From the NCBI GenBank assembly GCA_017590115.1, contig JAGGNK010006559.1, positions 7,305,784 to 7,369,783 on the forward strand: 64,000 nucleotides of DNA, in the 5' to 3' direction. The translations under genes and the position numbers were made by a program. Positions 41,435 through 53,700 of this stretch are shown here, piece after piece. This DNA comes from Montifringilla adamsi. Lineage: Eukaryota; Chordata; Aves; Passeriformes; Passeridae. Position 1 is the first letter of the stretch. Each line of letters starts with the position of its first letter. Under the pieces are notes generated by a model, which was not told where the DNA came from, did not search any database, and was given only the letters and a program-made list of their open reading frames with translations.

Positions 41435-44400
41435 TGAGAAACCTGCAGAGCCAGTTTCCCCATCTCTTTAGCAACACAACCAGTTCTGGGCACACTCCTG
41501 CTCTCCTGCTTACCCAGGGGTTGACAATGCAGCTGTCCACAGTCTTTAAGACCCAAGTGTTTTCAAAACTCAGAAACTGTTACCAGTAGAACACAAAAAA
41601 GTTGGGAAATAGACCAACAGAACTAAAAGGGAAACAAGAATTCCTGATTTCTGACCTAGAAAGTGAGCCATGCAGCTCCCTTCTTTCCCAGTTTTCCATG
41701 CCTGGTAGGGGAATTGAAGACAGACAGAGGAAGCAGACAACAGCCAGGTTTCTTAGCTATGCAGCTAGACCTGTAAGGAGTATGTGTAAGATGCAGATTT
41801 TGTCAAACAAGCATTGATCCATCCAAATGACACCAAAAACCCCCTACTTGTATCTTGAAACTCTTGGGAAAAGCTACAGCTGAAGTTCTTGTTGGTTTAA
41901 TCATGCACATTATAATCAAACATCTTCAAAATCACCATTGATTTTGAGAGGCTCCACTTCAAAATGAGCATCCGTTCTTCCAAACTGAAGATAATCAGTT
42001 TGTAAAATTGGTCCAAGGCTGGTGTGTAGCACTGGACTGATTTTCCAGGAATTAAATTTTTCCTATGAAAATCTACATGCCTTTGTAAATCATGTACAAA
42101 ATTCACCTGCCCCAAATGAATCTCTTTTATTCCATCCACCCGCTGTGTCAGCAGTGACTTCTACCTCAGTCCCTTTCAAGCTGGAAGATGGCAGGACTAA
42201 ATGTGATTTCTCTGCCTGGTACGTTCTGTGGCACAATCGGGGCTGCCAGCCCCACAGCCAAATTCCTGTTGAAAAATCATGGAACATACTTGAACAAAAT
42301 GGCCAACACGGGAAAAAGGCCCTTTCCCCATCTTGTTTAGATCTTTGGTCACAGAGTAATAATCCCATTTGTGTTCAGGAACCTACCCTGAAACAGGGAG
42401 GAACAGTCTGGCTTTCCCAAGCCTCAGAACAACCACTTTGGCTAAAAGCAAAAGTTCAGAGTTCAGTTCACGAACATTTCTTGCATATCAAGAGAAAAAG
42501 CACCAGAACATGATTGGATTAAAGGTCACCATTTGCAGAACTGGAAACAAAAAATACTTTCTCATAATATATAAGAAAGTCAATTTAATCTTAAAGCCAA
42601 CAAAACCAGAGGCAATATTTATTAAACCAAATTAGACTACAGGCATCCCTGTCACAGCGCACTCACAGAAGTTCTGTATCCCCTTCAGTAACAGAAACAT
42701 CAAGTTATAATACTAGATTGTTTTCAGTGGATAATATTCAGTGTTTTGAGTGGATCACAATACAGTACTGGCATGCATGTGGCCATCTGCTGCTTCTCCC
42801 TTCAAGGCCAGGGAAAAATACCTTTTTATTTTACACCCATAAACGTGGTCTAGGGAAAAGAGTAACAGCTTGGGACTGTATCACCTTGTCACAGAACCCC
42901 CAACAGAGAAGAGAAACATCTCTCACTGTAGAATCAAAGGCACTCACACCTCAGAAAAGTTCTTGCATCTATACCTCCTGGAAAGGAAAATTTCCCAGGA
43001 TGACAGAGCCAGTCTGAAAACTCCAGAAAAAACTGATGGATGTCATTTTACCAGTAAAGCTATCTGTCAGACCTTGAAGTGAAAAAAAATTTCCTTGTTA
43101 TAACCTACCCCCAGGGTAGATCTAAAGGGAGAGCCTTGCACTGCATGTTTAAGACAGTTTCTTAGTTTATGGCAGGAGGGAAAATGTGGACAGTGTCTAA
43201 GCAGTGATCCCTGAGCCTTCTGGACATGGAGAAGAAAGACGGTCTGAGTATGGCTCTGCATGATAGAAAGGGAACACAACAAATATCTCATACACCACTC
43301 AGTGCATTAATCAAGCATTATGCCATAAATAACTCATTAGCGAGCATTATGAAAAACAGTGCCAGTGTTAGGAATTCCTGATTGTCTCTGAAGGAGCAGA
43401 AGTGGGATCAGCACAGCTCTTCTGGGGAGTCCAGCAAGAAGAAAGAGCATCTCCTTGCGATCTAACTTCCCTTCTTGTAGGCAAAAGGAAAATCTGGGCC
43501 AAACAGCCTCTTTTATCAGGTATAAAATCTCCCATTGCAACATTAGGATTACATAAAACTACAACATTGTAGCAGTTTGCACAAACAAAAAGCTGCTCAT
43601 CTGTGTTAGCACGTAAAGGCAGGCTCAAACTACATGCTTTGTGATATTCCTGATAAAAGCTCTGGGGAGAAGGACCAGAGATGGTAAACAACAATTTTAT
43701 ATGACTAATCCAATATAATCCTATGCTGGGTAAAAAAATCCATCTGCATGGATTCCCACTGAAGTGCACTTTAATAACAGTGCAGCAAGCCTCTGGCTGT
43801 CACACTGAGGAAACGCTCTTTCGCATTCGGGCTAATAATTGCAAAAGATTTCTTCCTTTTTCTTTTTTTTCACCCCTGTGTTTTCATTAAAGCTGTTATA
43901 CACTTGTCCTCCCATTTTATTCCCTGTTAGGAGATTATCCATCAAACCCATGAAGTGACAAAGATCCATCAATACGTGAGGTGACAAAGATCCACGCCGG
44001 AAGGCATCTGAGGATTCCATGTCGACGGCCGGGTAGCTACAGCGAGGTCACCCTCTCTCTGCAAAACTCCAACCTTTTTCATTACATCACCGCAGCCTGC
44101 AGTTACTGTAGAGAATGGCAAGCTGTCTGCTGAGGCAGAATTAAACCAATTCCAGCTGCGGCAGCTTCCCCACCGAGTGACCCTGGGTTTTGCTCCGAGC
44201 AGACCGCGGTGGGGAGCCGGACGCACCCCTGTGTGGCACAGAGCGGGAGCGATGGACGCTGCGCAGCGGCTTAGGGCAGCAAGGGAAGGAGACTCCCACC
44301 CCCAGCTGAGCCACACCTAAGAAAATTAGGGCTTCACACCCTGGCAGAGAAGGAAATCCGTGACCAGGCTCCCTTTTCTCCTCTGAGGTCAGAGAGAAGA

Positions 44401-46990
44401 GGTTTTCCCCTCCACTGAGCATTCATTGTCTCAGGGAAGGAAGTCTGACATTCACACAAATCTGCCTGGGGCTCAGGAGGATTGAGGCAGACAAAGCACC
44501 CAAGAAACACTTGTATTTCAGGTTCATCAGGATGGGCCTATTCCAAAGGGACGAGATTAAACACGTGGCGTGTGTGTAGGTTACGAAAGAGGAACTGGCT
44601 AGTGTTTGGGGTTATGAAAGATCAGAGGTTATGAAAGACCTTGGCAGTTATGAAAGATGAGCCAAGAGTCTGATCCAGCAAGGCAGAGAGCAGCCTCAAC
44701 CAGCTCGGAGGTGAATGGACAGTCCAAATGAGCCAGCAGCTCACATGAGGAAGCTCACACTGCCTGGGCAGGTCTAGGCTAAGGAAGGTTTGAAAAAATC
44801 ATGGACTAGGAGAATGATAAAGGGAAATATTACCATTTAAAGGCCTTACAGGCAGCTGTAATTTTTTGCAAAGTATTTTGGAAGGTCTTAAAAATACTAG
44901 CTGCAGTTACTGATTTTCTAAGTATTCTTTACTGGCCTTCTAGTTCTGTTTTAAATCTACATGCACATGCCACATAGCTGCAGTGAATCTGTAAAAACTG
45001 AGGGCTCATTCAGATATTTTAGCCTCTCAAGTTCAACCTCTGGTGACCCTATTTTCACTCTTCTACCACCAGAATGAAGAGAAGGTTGGGGAAATTTTAC
45101 TGTTCAAATGCTTATTTTCCAGACATCACTTAGAAAGAGGACATACTCCTGCCAAGAAAAATGTTGAGGAGAGCACCTCCCCCTCTTTGTAACAGTATTT
45201 CTCTGTGATGTTTTGTGTAACTTTCTGTAGATACCTTCAGTGGGGTCACTTGCGTATTCTGCCTGCTGCACTGTAATTCACACTGCCTGCTTTTAAAACA
45301 TGTCTTAAACAGCCTTCCAAATGCCCCTGTGGCAGCCTAATAACAACAAATCTCCAGGCATTGAGGCAGACCCGAGGCATAGGGCAAGAAACCATCTGCA
45401 CTACATCAGAATAGGATCTAGTCTGTTCCAGCAATAGATATAGACTTTTATTGTTGGTAAATTCAGTAACTAAAACTTTGTAGTTCAAGGAAAAACAAAG
45501 GCAACTTTGTTTTTGAACAAAGTGTGTGTTTGAAAAACAGTTTCTGTGTTTTTTTCAAGGAAAAACACAGAAAACATTTCTATCATGGTCTGAGATGCTT
45601 CCTGGAATGCAATGCCACGATTAACTGTACATTTTCTTTTTCACCAAAGTTAAAGCTGTCTATACTACATCTCAGCAGTCCACGAATCTCACCAGGAAAT
45701 ACGTTTACCCATCTGGCCCTGCACAGACACTCTCTAGGGAAGGTCCTGAACATGCCTCATGCTACGGCAGCAATAAAAAGCACAGATTTCCAGAACCTAG
45801 AGGAAACTTAGATTAAAGAAGGATCCAGATCAATTCTGTTCTATACTAGTTCAAGTTATACTGCATGTTTGTAGGATTATTGCACTTATGGAAACTAAGT
45901 TAACATAAGAACGACACAAATATGCATTTGGAGGAAACAAGTCACTTGGAACAATCAGTCAGCAGAAAATTGACAAACATTTGGTGAGGACTTATTCAAC
46001 AAAATTTCATCATTTCATGCTTCAACCATACTTTTACACTTTGTGTAGCAGTTAATTCACCTTCTCAGAGTTTGTTACTTTGTTATTAATTTTTTTTATT
46101 ATTCAAAATGGGGACTAAAAAATATTTCATTAAGTAGACTGACAGTCTTGCTGTCTTTGTAGCATCCAGTGCCAGGGTGCAGCTTAGAAATTTAAAGAAT
46201 GAAGTTGAATTCTTGTGCTACAATCCAAGAAGTTCAGTCCCTTGCTTTAGAAGGAAAAGGTTCAAGTGCTTAATTTTAAGAAGTGTCTGTCATTTTTGTG
46301 AACTGCCTAGGGAAGAATGTCCCTCTCATCCTAAAGTCATCTGTGTCCTACAAGATAAACATCAAAAGAAAATAGCTCTAGATTTAGGGTCTGTTACATT
46401 AAGTAGAATGCCCACGTCAATTTAATTTGGCCTAGTCTCTAGGAAATTAATTTTGTGCTCAGAGATAGTAAATGGTGGTGTTATGCCATTTTCTTCATGC
46501 AAATGTGTTCGCTACTAAAACATCTCTATTCTACCCTGAAAATGAAACTCTCAACCACAAAGCAGGTGCTGAAAGACAATAACAAATTTCATTCACTCTG
46601 TGTACCTAATGCCCCTTTCAAAAAGCTATTCTGATGGACTCAGTCCCTGGGCTCTCTTTTTTCCCATTCAATGCCAAGTGCGCATCAGAACAAGTCATTT
46701 GGAAAAGCCTCACTCTGACAGATAAAGTGTGTGTTCCCAACACTCACTCGGTGTTCTAAGCACAACAGTCTGGCTGCTCTATTGCATAAGCAGGCATTCA
46801 TCCTGGGCTGCCCTCCTTCTAAGAGGCGGATCCAGAATCGCTCAGCTCTGTTCCCTGCTCTGCCGGCATGGCAATTTGGCTTATACGGATTCTGGAACAG
46901 CAGGTTCTGAATTCTCTTCTTCTCATCCTTGACAAATCCGAAATGACACACGAAGACAAGGGAAAAATAGAAAGGGCCATGTACTTTTTA
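41435..46990. other. Intergenic sequence before the IMPA2 CpG island
   Basis: No supported gene. Frames such as 42022-42513 and 43368-43769 have no recognisable domains. A small cluster of GTTATGAAAGA-like repeats lies at about 44579-44660. Some of this could be upstream regulatory or non-coding RNA sequence of IMPA2, but nothing in the bases shows it. Confidence 0.45.
44579..44660. repeat. Short repeat cluster GTTATGAAAGA
   Basis: Four imperfect copies in about 80 bases: GTTACGAAAGA, GTTATGAAAGATCAGAG, GTTATGAAAGACC and GTTATGAAAGATGAG. Confidence 0.65.
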
Positions 46991-47317
46991 TCACACACTT
47001 GAACTCCCAAGCACTAACAAAGCTGAACTCCCGAGTCCGCTTTTCCCACACTTTTCCCCTTTCCTTCCGGAGATGGCCAATGCCAGCCGCCAGCTTTTCC
47101 CCCAAAGCCCCGGTAACGCCGACAGCCGAGCCCTCGTTCCGCGAGCTGGCTCTGGGGCCGCGGGGGCAGCGGAGCCCCGAGCGGCCGCTCGGCTTGGGAG
47201 CGCGGCTGCTCCTCCTTCTCCCGGGGGAAACAGGAGCGCCCCAGCCCCAGCCCCAGCCGGGCGGTCCCGGCGCCATGTCAGGAGGGGCGGCCGGGGCACG
47301 GCCACGGCGATGGCGGC

Positions 47318-47475
47318 GCAGCCTGCCCTCCGCATCCTGCGCACCCTGCCCTCCGCATCCTGCGCACCCTGCCCGCCGCATCCTGCGCGCCCTGCCCTCT
47401 GCATCCCGCATCCTGCGCACCCTGCCCTCTGCATCCCGCATCCTGTGCGCTCTGTCCTCCGCATCCCCCCCCGCA
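47318..47475. repeat. Minisatellite CCTGCCCTCCGCATCCTGCGCAC in the CpG island
   Basis: About six copies of a 23-30 bp unit: CTCCGCATCCTGCGCACCCT, CGCCGCATCCTGCGCGCCCT, and CTCTGCATCCCGCATCCTG twice. The minus-strand translations are the Gly/Arg/Ala-rich repeats AGCAGCGGQGAQDAEG-like, clearly not a real protein. Confidence 0.9.
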
Positions 47476-47754
47476 CACCCTGCCGGCCGCATCCCGCCTT
47501 CTCGGCGCGGCCCCGGTGCTGCTCTCCGCGGTACCCCCGCCTCTCCCAGCCGTCCTCCACCCCCGGGGCTCACCTAAAGTCAGCGCCCAGCGGCCAGCCC
47601 GCCTTCCCCATTGACCGCGGCGGGCGCCTCTCTCCGCCCCGCTGCGCGGGGCGGGGCGCGGCCGGGGCGCGCAGTGACAGCGCCGGGCGGTGTGTGCGCC
47701 CGGGGCATCTTCCTCGGCGGGTGCTCCTGGGCGGGGAGCCGGGCCCCCCGCGCG

Positions 47755-47790
47755 GAGGTGGCGGTGCAGCTGGCGCGCCGCGCCGGGCAG
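47755..47790 (+). CDS. IMPA2: IMPA2 exon 1, recognisable end
   Basis: Twelve codons, [12 protein letters not shown], then donor GTGAGA at 47791. They match the family just before the exon 2 start IIRKAL. The frame is open upstream to the TAA at 47575-47577 but contains no ATG, so the real start was not found; the coordinates cover only the part supported by resemblance. Confidence 0.75.
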
Positions 47791-50700
47791 GTGAGAGCCG
47801 GGCAGGCTGCCCCCGGGCCGGGGCCGGGCCGGGCTGCCGGAGGAGCCTTCTCCCGGTGTGAGGAAAGGCCGTGCGGGCGCTTGGCCGGTGCGCAGAGCTG
47901 GGCAGGGGGAGGAGGGCGGCGGGCTCGGCACCCGCTCAGCCGGGCCGCCGGCGGAGCCCTCGGCCGCGGGAGGGGTGGCGGCAGCGGGGCCCCATCCCGA
48001 GGCACCCCAGAACTTGGGGGGCACATCCCTCGGGGGCCCCATCCCGTGGGGGCCTCCTGCCGCGGGGCCACTTCCCTCGAGGCCCCAGCCTCGGGCAGGG
48101 GGGGACCCAGCCCCCGGGGTACTGCCCTCGGGGGCTGCATCCCCTCCAGGGGCCCCTTCCTGGGAAGCCACATCCCTTGGCCGTTGCATCCTTCAGGGTC
48201 TGCATTTGTTTTCCAGCAGCTTGTGCAGAGAAAAATAACCGTGTCAAGGATGTTTTCTCTTGTTGGATCTGGCAGAGTCTTCAGAGTGGCCGAAATTCAC
48301 TTGCTAGGGATAAATAGCTGTGTGATGAAGGTCTGTAGTAGCTTATTTCAGATCCGTGTTTTGACACAGCAGGTTAGTCATCTCAGGAGACATCCTGACC
48401 CCACTCTGTGCAGCAGCAAAACTTCTAACAGAGCCAAGAAGTGGGATCAGCAGATTGATTGTTTGAGAAAATGGGTGAAACACAAATTTATTCAGCAATG
48501 TATATTTCTCTCTCACTTCCATTCTTCTATTTTGAAACACGCTTTGTACCTATACACTGTGATTTAAGAAGCCCCCTTTTCTGTCTTGAGTCCAAGACCC
48601 ATAACTTCTCCTTAGGGTGTGTTATTAAACATATTTTCTCCTTAGTGAAAAACAACTACACAGATGAACAGAATGCCAGAGGAGAGGAGACTTGTTTTAA
48701 TAATGCAGGGACTAAATGGATAATCCAAATCAGGATGACAGGTCATGCTCTCACAGACTCTCAAAACAGGAGTTTCTCCGGCACAATCATTCTGCCAGCC
48801 ATTTCACAAGAAAAGACTCATGACTTGCTCAAGCCTCCACACCTTATTTCTCGAAATACCAATTTATGAAGCCAGCTTTAAGCTTCCCCAATCATTTCAC
48901 TTGCTCAGAAAATCACAGCTGAGCACTTTTTCCTAGAAGAAGTAAACATTCTGTAAGACTAATCCTCGAATCTGAAATTACAGTTTGCCATTGCTACCTT
49001 GCAAATGGCAGGAAATAGCTGATTCCTTGGCAGACCAAATTTAAACCAGTCAAGGATGTTGTTTAAGTAGGACTTTGGAAATTGGGTATTTATTTTTTCC
49101 AATTATTTTGTCATGCTAAGGAATCTTTTTTGTTGCAAAAGGAGATCCTTCTGGAAGAAAAGGTGCAGGTATGGCTCTATTTTTTTATTTAAATGTCAAT
49201 CTGCTTCCAGGTATTCCCAAACAAAACTAGAGCTAAGGACACCTAGTGCAGTGTTTGGTGGAACTGGAATTTTATTGAAAATTGACTGATAAAAAATGGG
49301 GGTTATTTTGATCACCAAAAGCAGTCAGTTCCACTAGTCAAGTTCATTTTTTTCTTCTGCTTCTCTTCCCACCTCTCAGACCTTTCCACCTTTACCTCCA
49401 TCCCCAGAAATCTGCTTGCACTCTCTGTCTTCCCAGGTCCAACTCCAGTCTCCATCCCTGTGTGACACTTTGCCACTTCAGCCTTTCTTTTAAGGGGCTC
49501 CATTTCTCAGGACTGTGGCAGGTTAGGAAGGGTTGGAGTCATTAGAAAATGTCTACACGAGTCTTGGCTTGAAGAAAAATGTGCACTTCCAGATTTTGGA
49601 TTTCTAGGAAAGGTCAACCAGTAATGCCATTTTCTGGTCTCCCCTTTTGTCTTATACAACTACTTTATTTGTATTGCATTGTGTTTCATGGCTATAGATA
49701 AAATATATCTTCTTTCCAAGAGATAAGTGTCTGTACTCTGGAATAGTTTCTTCTAAACTTAAAAGGCCAATAAAGTGATGCTTGAATATGTGTCAAAAGT
49801 GTTGTTGCTGGAGTAACCTCTATTACTGGGTTAAAATCATTGCTTCTCTTGCCCATCATGTTGTTTAGTTCTTATTACTTTTATGAAATATCACAGGCTC
49901 TCATTTAATATATATGGCTGTTTCATAACTAGAATGGTCATGGTTTTGTAATGTCTGTGATTGACCTGCTTTAAAATTCACTCTATAAGGCCACAAATAA
50001 CTGCACTTTTTCAAACTTCTCTTCTGCTTTTTCTGTAAGTAAGCTGCTTGCTCTGTTCATGAGGGTACATCCATAGGTTTGATATGACTTTTTGCTCAAG
50101 AAAAGCAGGCATGACTAGTCTGTGCATCTTTGATGCTGTTAAGAGCACTGAGTAATATCTGCGCTGTTCTCTCCAATTGCAGAATTGGAAAAGATTCACC
50201 AAAATGGGTAAACATACATTCAGGTAAAAATAAGAGTAAGAAACTAACACTAGGACATAGTATGCTGAAGTCAAAACTTTTCTTTTTCTTTTTTTTTTCT
50301 CTTATTTTTCTTCCTTTTTTTTTTTTTTCTGGAAAATAATTTTAGGAGGCATAGAAACCTACCAGAATACCACTAGAAGAAAAAAAAAAAAAAAAAAGAC
50401 AAAACTTTCACTGGTATTCTAAAAAGCCAAGATTTTTTTCCATTATGTTAGTTCCCAGGGAAAATTTTTAGGCTATTTTCTATGTAACATAGACAGATGT
50501 TTTAGCAAACCAGATTGGAATTTCCTGAATTATTTGCAGGTACTCATGCTTTTTATCTAGGTGTTTGATTTTATCAGTTAGCAAATATTTCAGGACAGTA
50601 TTGCAAGCATCCAAAATCCATCTTGGATCTTCCAGAAGTGTATGGTGAGTGCAAGCAGTATGGTGAAATGAAATATCTGACATGAGCACGCTACTGTAAG

Positions 50701-53700
50701 TTGCTCTCCTGGCAGGTATTGGGGGAAAAGGCATCTTGGCCCTCTGTCTTCTTCACTCTGCTTTGTTGGAATAAATTTTACAAGGGCATTAAAAAAGGAA
50801 GAGTCCAGAGCCCCAGTGTCTCCATTTCCCCTGCTCCATGGGAAGTGAAGGAGGGAGCAGGGAGAGCATGGATCTTGCTCTGTGATGTGGTCTCCATGTC
50901 ATGATGTAAATGCCCCTTGCTTTGCATAACCCCCCAAATGCTCCCGAGCAGGGTATTAGGATAAGATCTGCATTAGAGGAGGGGCAGCACGGGCTAAGAG
51001 TGTTAAATGGCTCTGCTGTAAATAACCATGCTCCCAAAAATCAGTTGCTTAGAAATTGCTGAAAAATCTCTGTAATCTAGGGACCAGCCCTAGTACAGGA
51101 ATAAAGTCTAGTAAAATATATTTACAGCCAAATGACAGCATCTTGATTGCCAATTTCATTGTACAATGGGGATAAGGTGCAACCTCTTGTTTCCATTTCA
51201 TCATCCTGTAGTTCCTTTGGTTTCTGCTTGCCTGCTACCTTTAACCTAGAGTGAGACTTTTATGGAACCCCATGTCCATCTGGAAAGACCAGGCAATTGT
51301 AGCAGGTATCCACAGACATTATTGTAAGGCTTTTGCGAGGAGAGGAGTTGAGTGATGCTCTCAAAGTATTCTGAGGCAGCAGGCTCTAACACTCCTTTGT
51401 AGGCAGGTGACTTCTAGGGATTTTTCAACATAAATTGAATTCTACACTGCTCTGAGCTGTTTGATCATTTTCCAAAGAATAAAAGTTTTTCATCAATTAC
51501 GCAGGAAATGTGATTCTTGTGTGGGGCTACTCTGGCACGGATTGCATACCTGTACAAGCTGGAGCAAATGCATGGGGTCCCTTTTGTCGAGCCCTTTGTA
51601 AGTGGCAGAGCGTTGGCAGAATCAGAGGCGTCCATCCTGCGTGCTGTGGGTGAGCCTCCACAGATGTGGTGCCCATTTGTGGCTGGTGACCTCAGCCCAG
51701 CACCATGACTTGTCTCCTCCTCTCCTCTTGACATACTGCTTGCACAAGAGGTGGGGAGAAGCAGCTCATTGCAGGGCTGGTAAATGCTAAATGTGTGTTC
51801 TTGCTCCTTGGCATGGGCCCGCAGAGGAGATGGGTGGGAGGGCCAGCAGCCACCACTTCATAGTGCAGGCACACCCTTGGCTACTGCCGCCTCCAAAGTG
51901 GCTGGAGCCTCATGCTGGCCACCAGAGAAACAGACAGGGTTAAAAAGTTAAAAATGGTTGTGAGCAACTGGGTAAAGGATCAGAAATGAAAAAATATTCA
52001 ATTTGAATCTGGCATGTGCAAAGGGTTGTACTCAAACCAGAGAGATCAAGTGCCAGAGCATGCAATGCAATCAGCTGATTGCAGAGCACGTCCACAGGAG
52101 AGAGGTTTCATCTCTGCTTTTTCTTTCCCAGCAAGACTCAGGTATTATCTCACTGCCCTGCTGAGCAGTGGCACTGATTTAAATGGCTGCAAAAATCTCA
52201 ATCTACTGTGCATTAAAACTGAATAGAAGTCAAGAGCGTGGCATTGCTAAGAAGAAATTAAAATCTTCTCTGTCAAAAGGAGGACATTCCTCATCTATTT
52301 CATTGTGTGAAGTTCCAAGCAGTAAGAACAATAGGAAAGTAAAGAAGAGCAAATAAAATAAAAGGAATCAACATAGCTTTTTTTTTTAGAATACACAGCT
52401 GAGGGTGGTTGGAGTGGTTTGGATTTTGCTTTGGGCTGAAGAGGAGCCCAAGGGCCTTGCTGGAGTTACAGTTTTATGCTTCTATCATAAATCCTTCAAG
52501 ACAACCACACAGGGCATTGAGAGGAGTAAAAACATTAAGTGTGGTCAATATTTTGATATACAGTAATGAACTTCAGCAAGACCTCAAACTGGAAAGTACT
52601 ACCTGCCCTCACAAGCTCCGTAAATAGGTACAGCTGATGTTTTACAGCTCACAAAACAGAAGCATTAGTCCAGATATCTTCTGTAGTAAGGCAATAGTTG
52701 CCCATATCCATTACTTGTCAGATCAATTATTGCACCCTTCAAATATAGTATTTTATACTATGAAAACCAAGAGTTGAGATGACATTTGGGAGTTTCTGAT
52801 TCCCTTTCCCATGCATAATGCAGCAGAACTGTTTTCTTTGGTCATCAAGTATTTCTCAATGGTTTTAAAATACTTTGATCAATGGAAATTTAGTTAAGCA
52901 ATTTAAATATATAAGTATTAGATAAGAATTAGAACGTTGATGTTATTACTGCTGGGTTACAAATAAGTGGTGCTTAATTTTTGCTTTGTTTTGGTTTGGT
53001 TTTTTTTAAGTTTTAAATAATTTATCATTTTCACTGATTAAAAAATAAGCTATTTCCTTTTGCACCTTGTCCCTTTATTTTTATTTTTAATGAAGAAGTG
53101 GGGAAAAAACCAAAGTGGGAAAATGGTGAAAATCTTCCATTAAGTGTTTTCCCATATGTGCATTTGTACTTGAGCTTGTAACAGTAATACCCTGGAGAAT
53201 CAGATAAAGACATTTCCAGAAGAGAGTCCAGGCTTAAATCATTGGTTTCATGTCTAGGGAAAGCTTCAATTTTTGTTCTTGTTAAATACATGGCAATTAT
53301 TTGGGACCCAGAGGGTGGTCAGCATTTAAAGTTCCAAAAAAACCACAAAACCCCCCAAAAAAACAATGTGTCTTTTTGGCAAAATGGAAACCAATTATGT
53401 TTGCCTTATTGCATATCTGTTAAAGTAAGAGAGAAGCGAGGTATTGGCCCTGTATATTAAAAAAAAAAATTTAAAAAAAATAAAAAAAGAAAGAAAAAAG
53501 GCTTTCCTTGAAAAATGCCTGAGCCTTGAGGTTTTTTCTTACCTTGTGTGTGCTTTTGGTAATTTTCTAAATCATGATGATTGCCTTCATCCTTTTATTC
53601 CCTTAGTTGCACCCCTTAGTCAATCCTTTTCTGAACTGTCAGGAGTGGTTTTTGCAGTGATTCAAAATGCCGTGTTCCAAAAGAGTACTCATTAGCTCAG

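Larger units (their letters stand above)
47020..48180 (+). promoter_or_regulatory. IMPA2: CpG island at the IMPA2 5' end
   Basis: More than 1 kb of very GC- and CpG-rich sequence surrounding the presumed first exon, with GC boxes such as GGGGCGGGGC at 47648-47657. No TATA box was noted. Open frames on all strands in this stretch (46923-48567) are a consequence of the base composition. Confidence 0.8.

Noticed and set aside
42022..42513. 163-codon plus-strand frame in the intergenic region
   Set aside because: No domain or repeat resemblance, no promoter or polyadenylation context; probably chance.
46923..48567. Long overlapping open frames on both strands (up to 318 codons)
   Set aside because: They arise from the CpG island and its minisatellite. 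Their translations are Gly/Pro/Arg/Ala-rich repeats in several phases at once, with no domain. Only the short [12 protein letters not shown] segment is supported.
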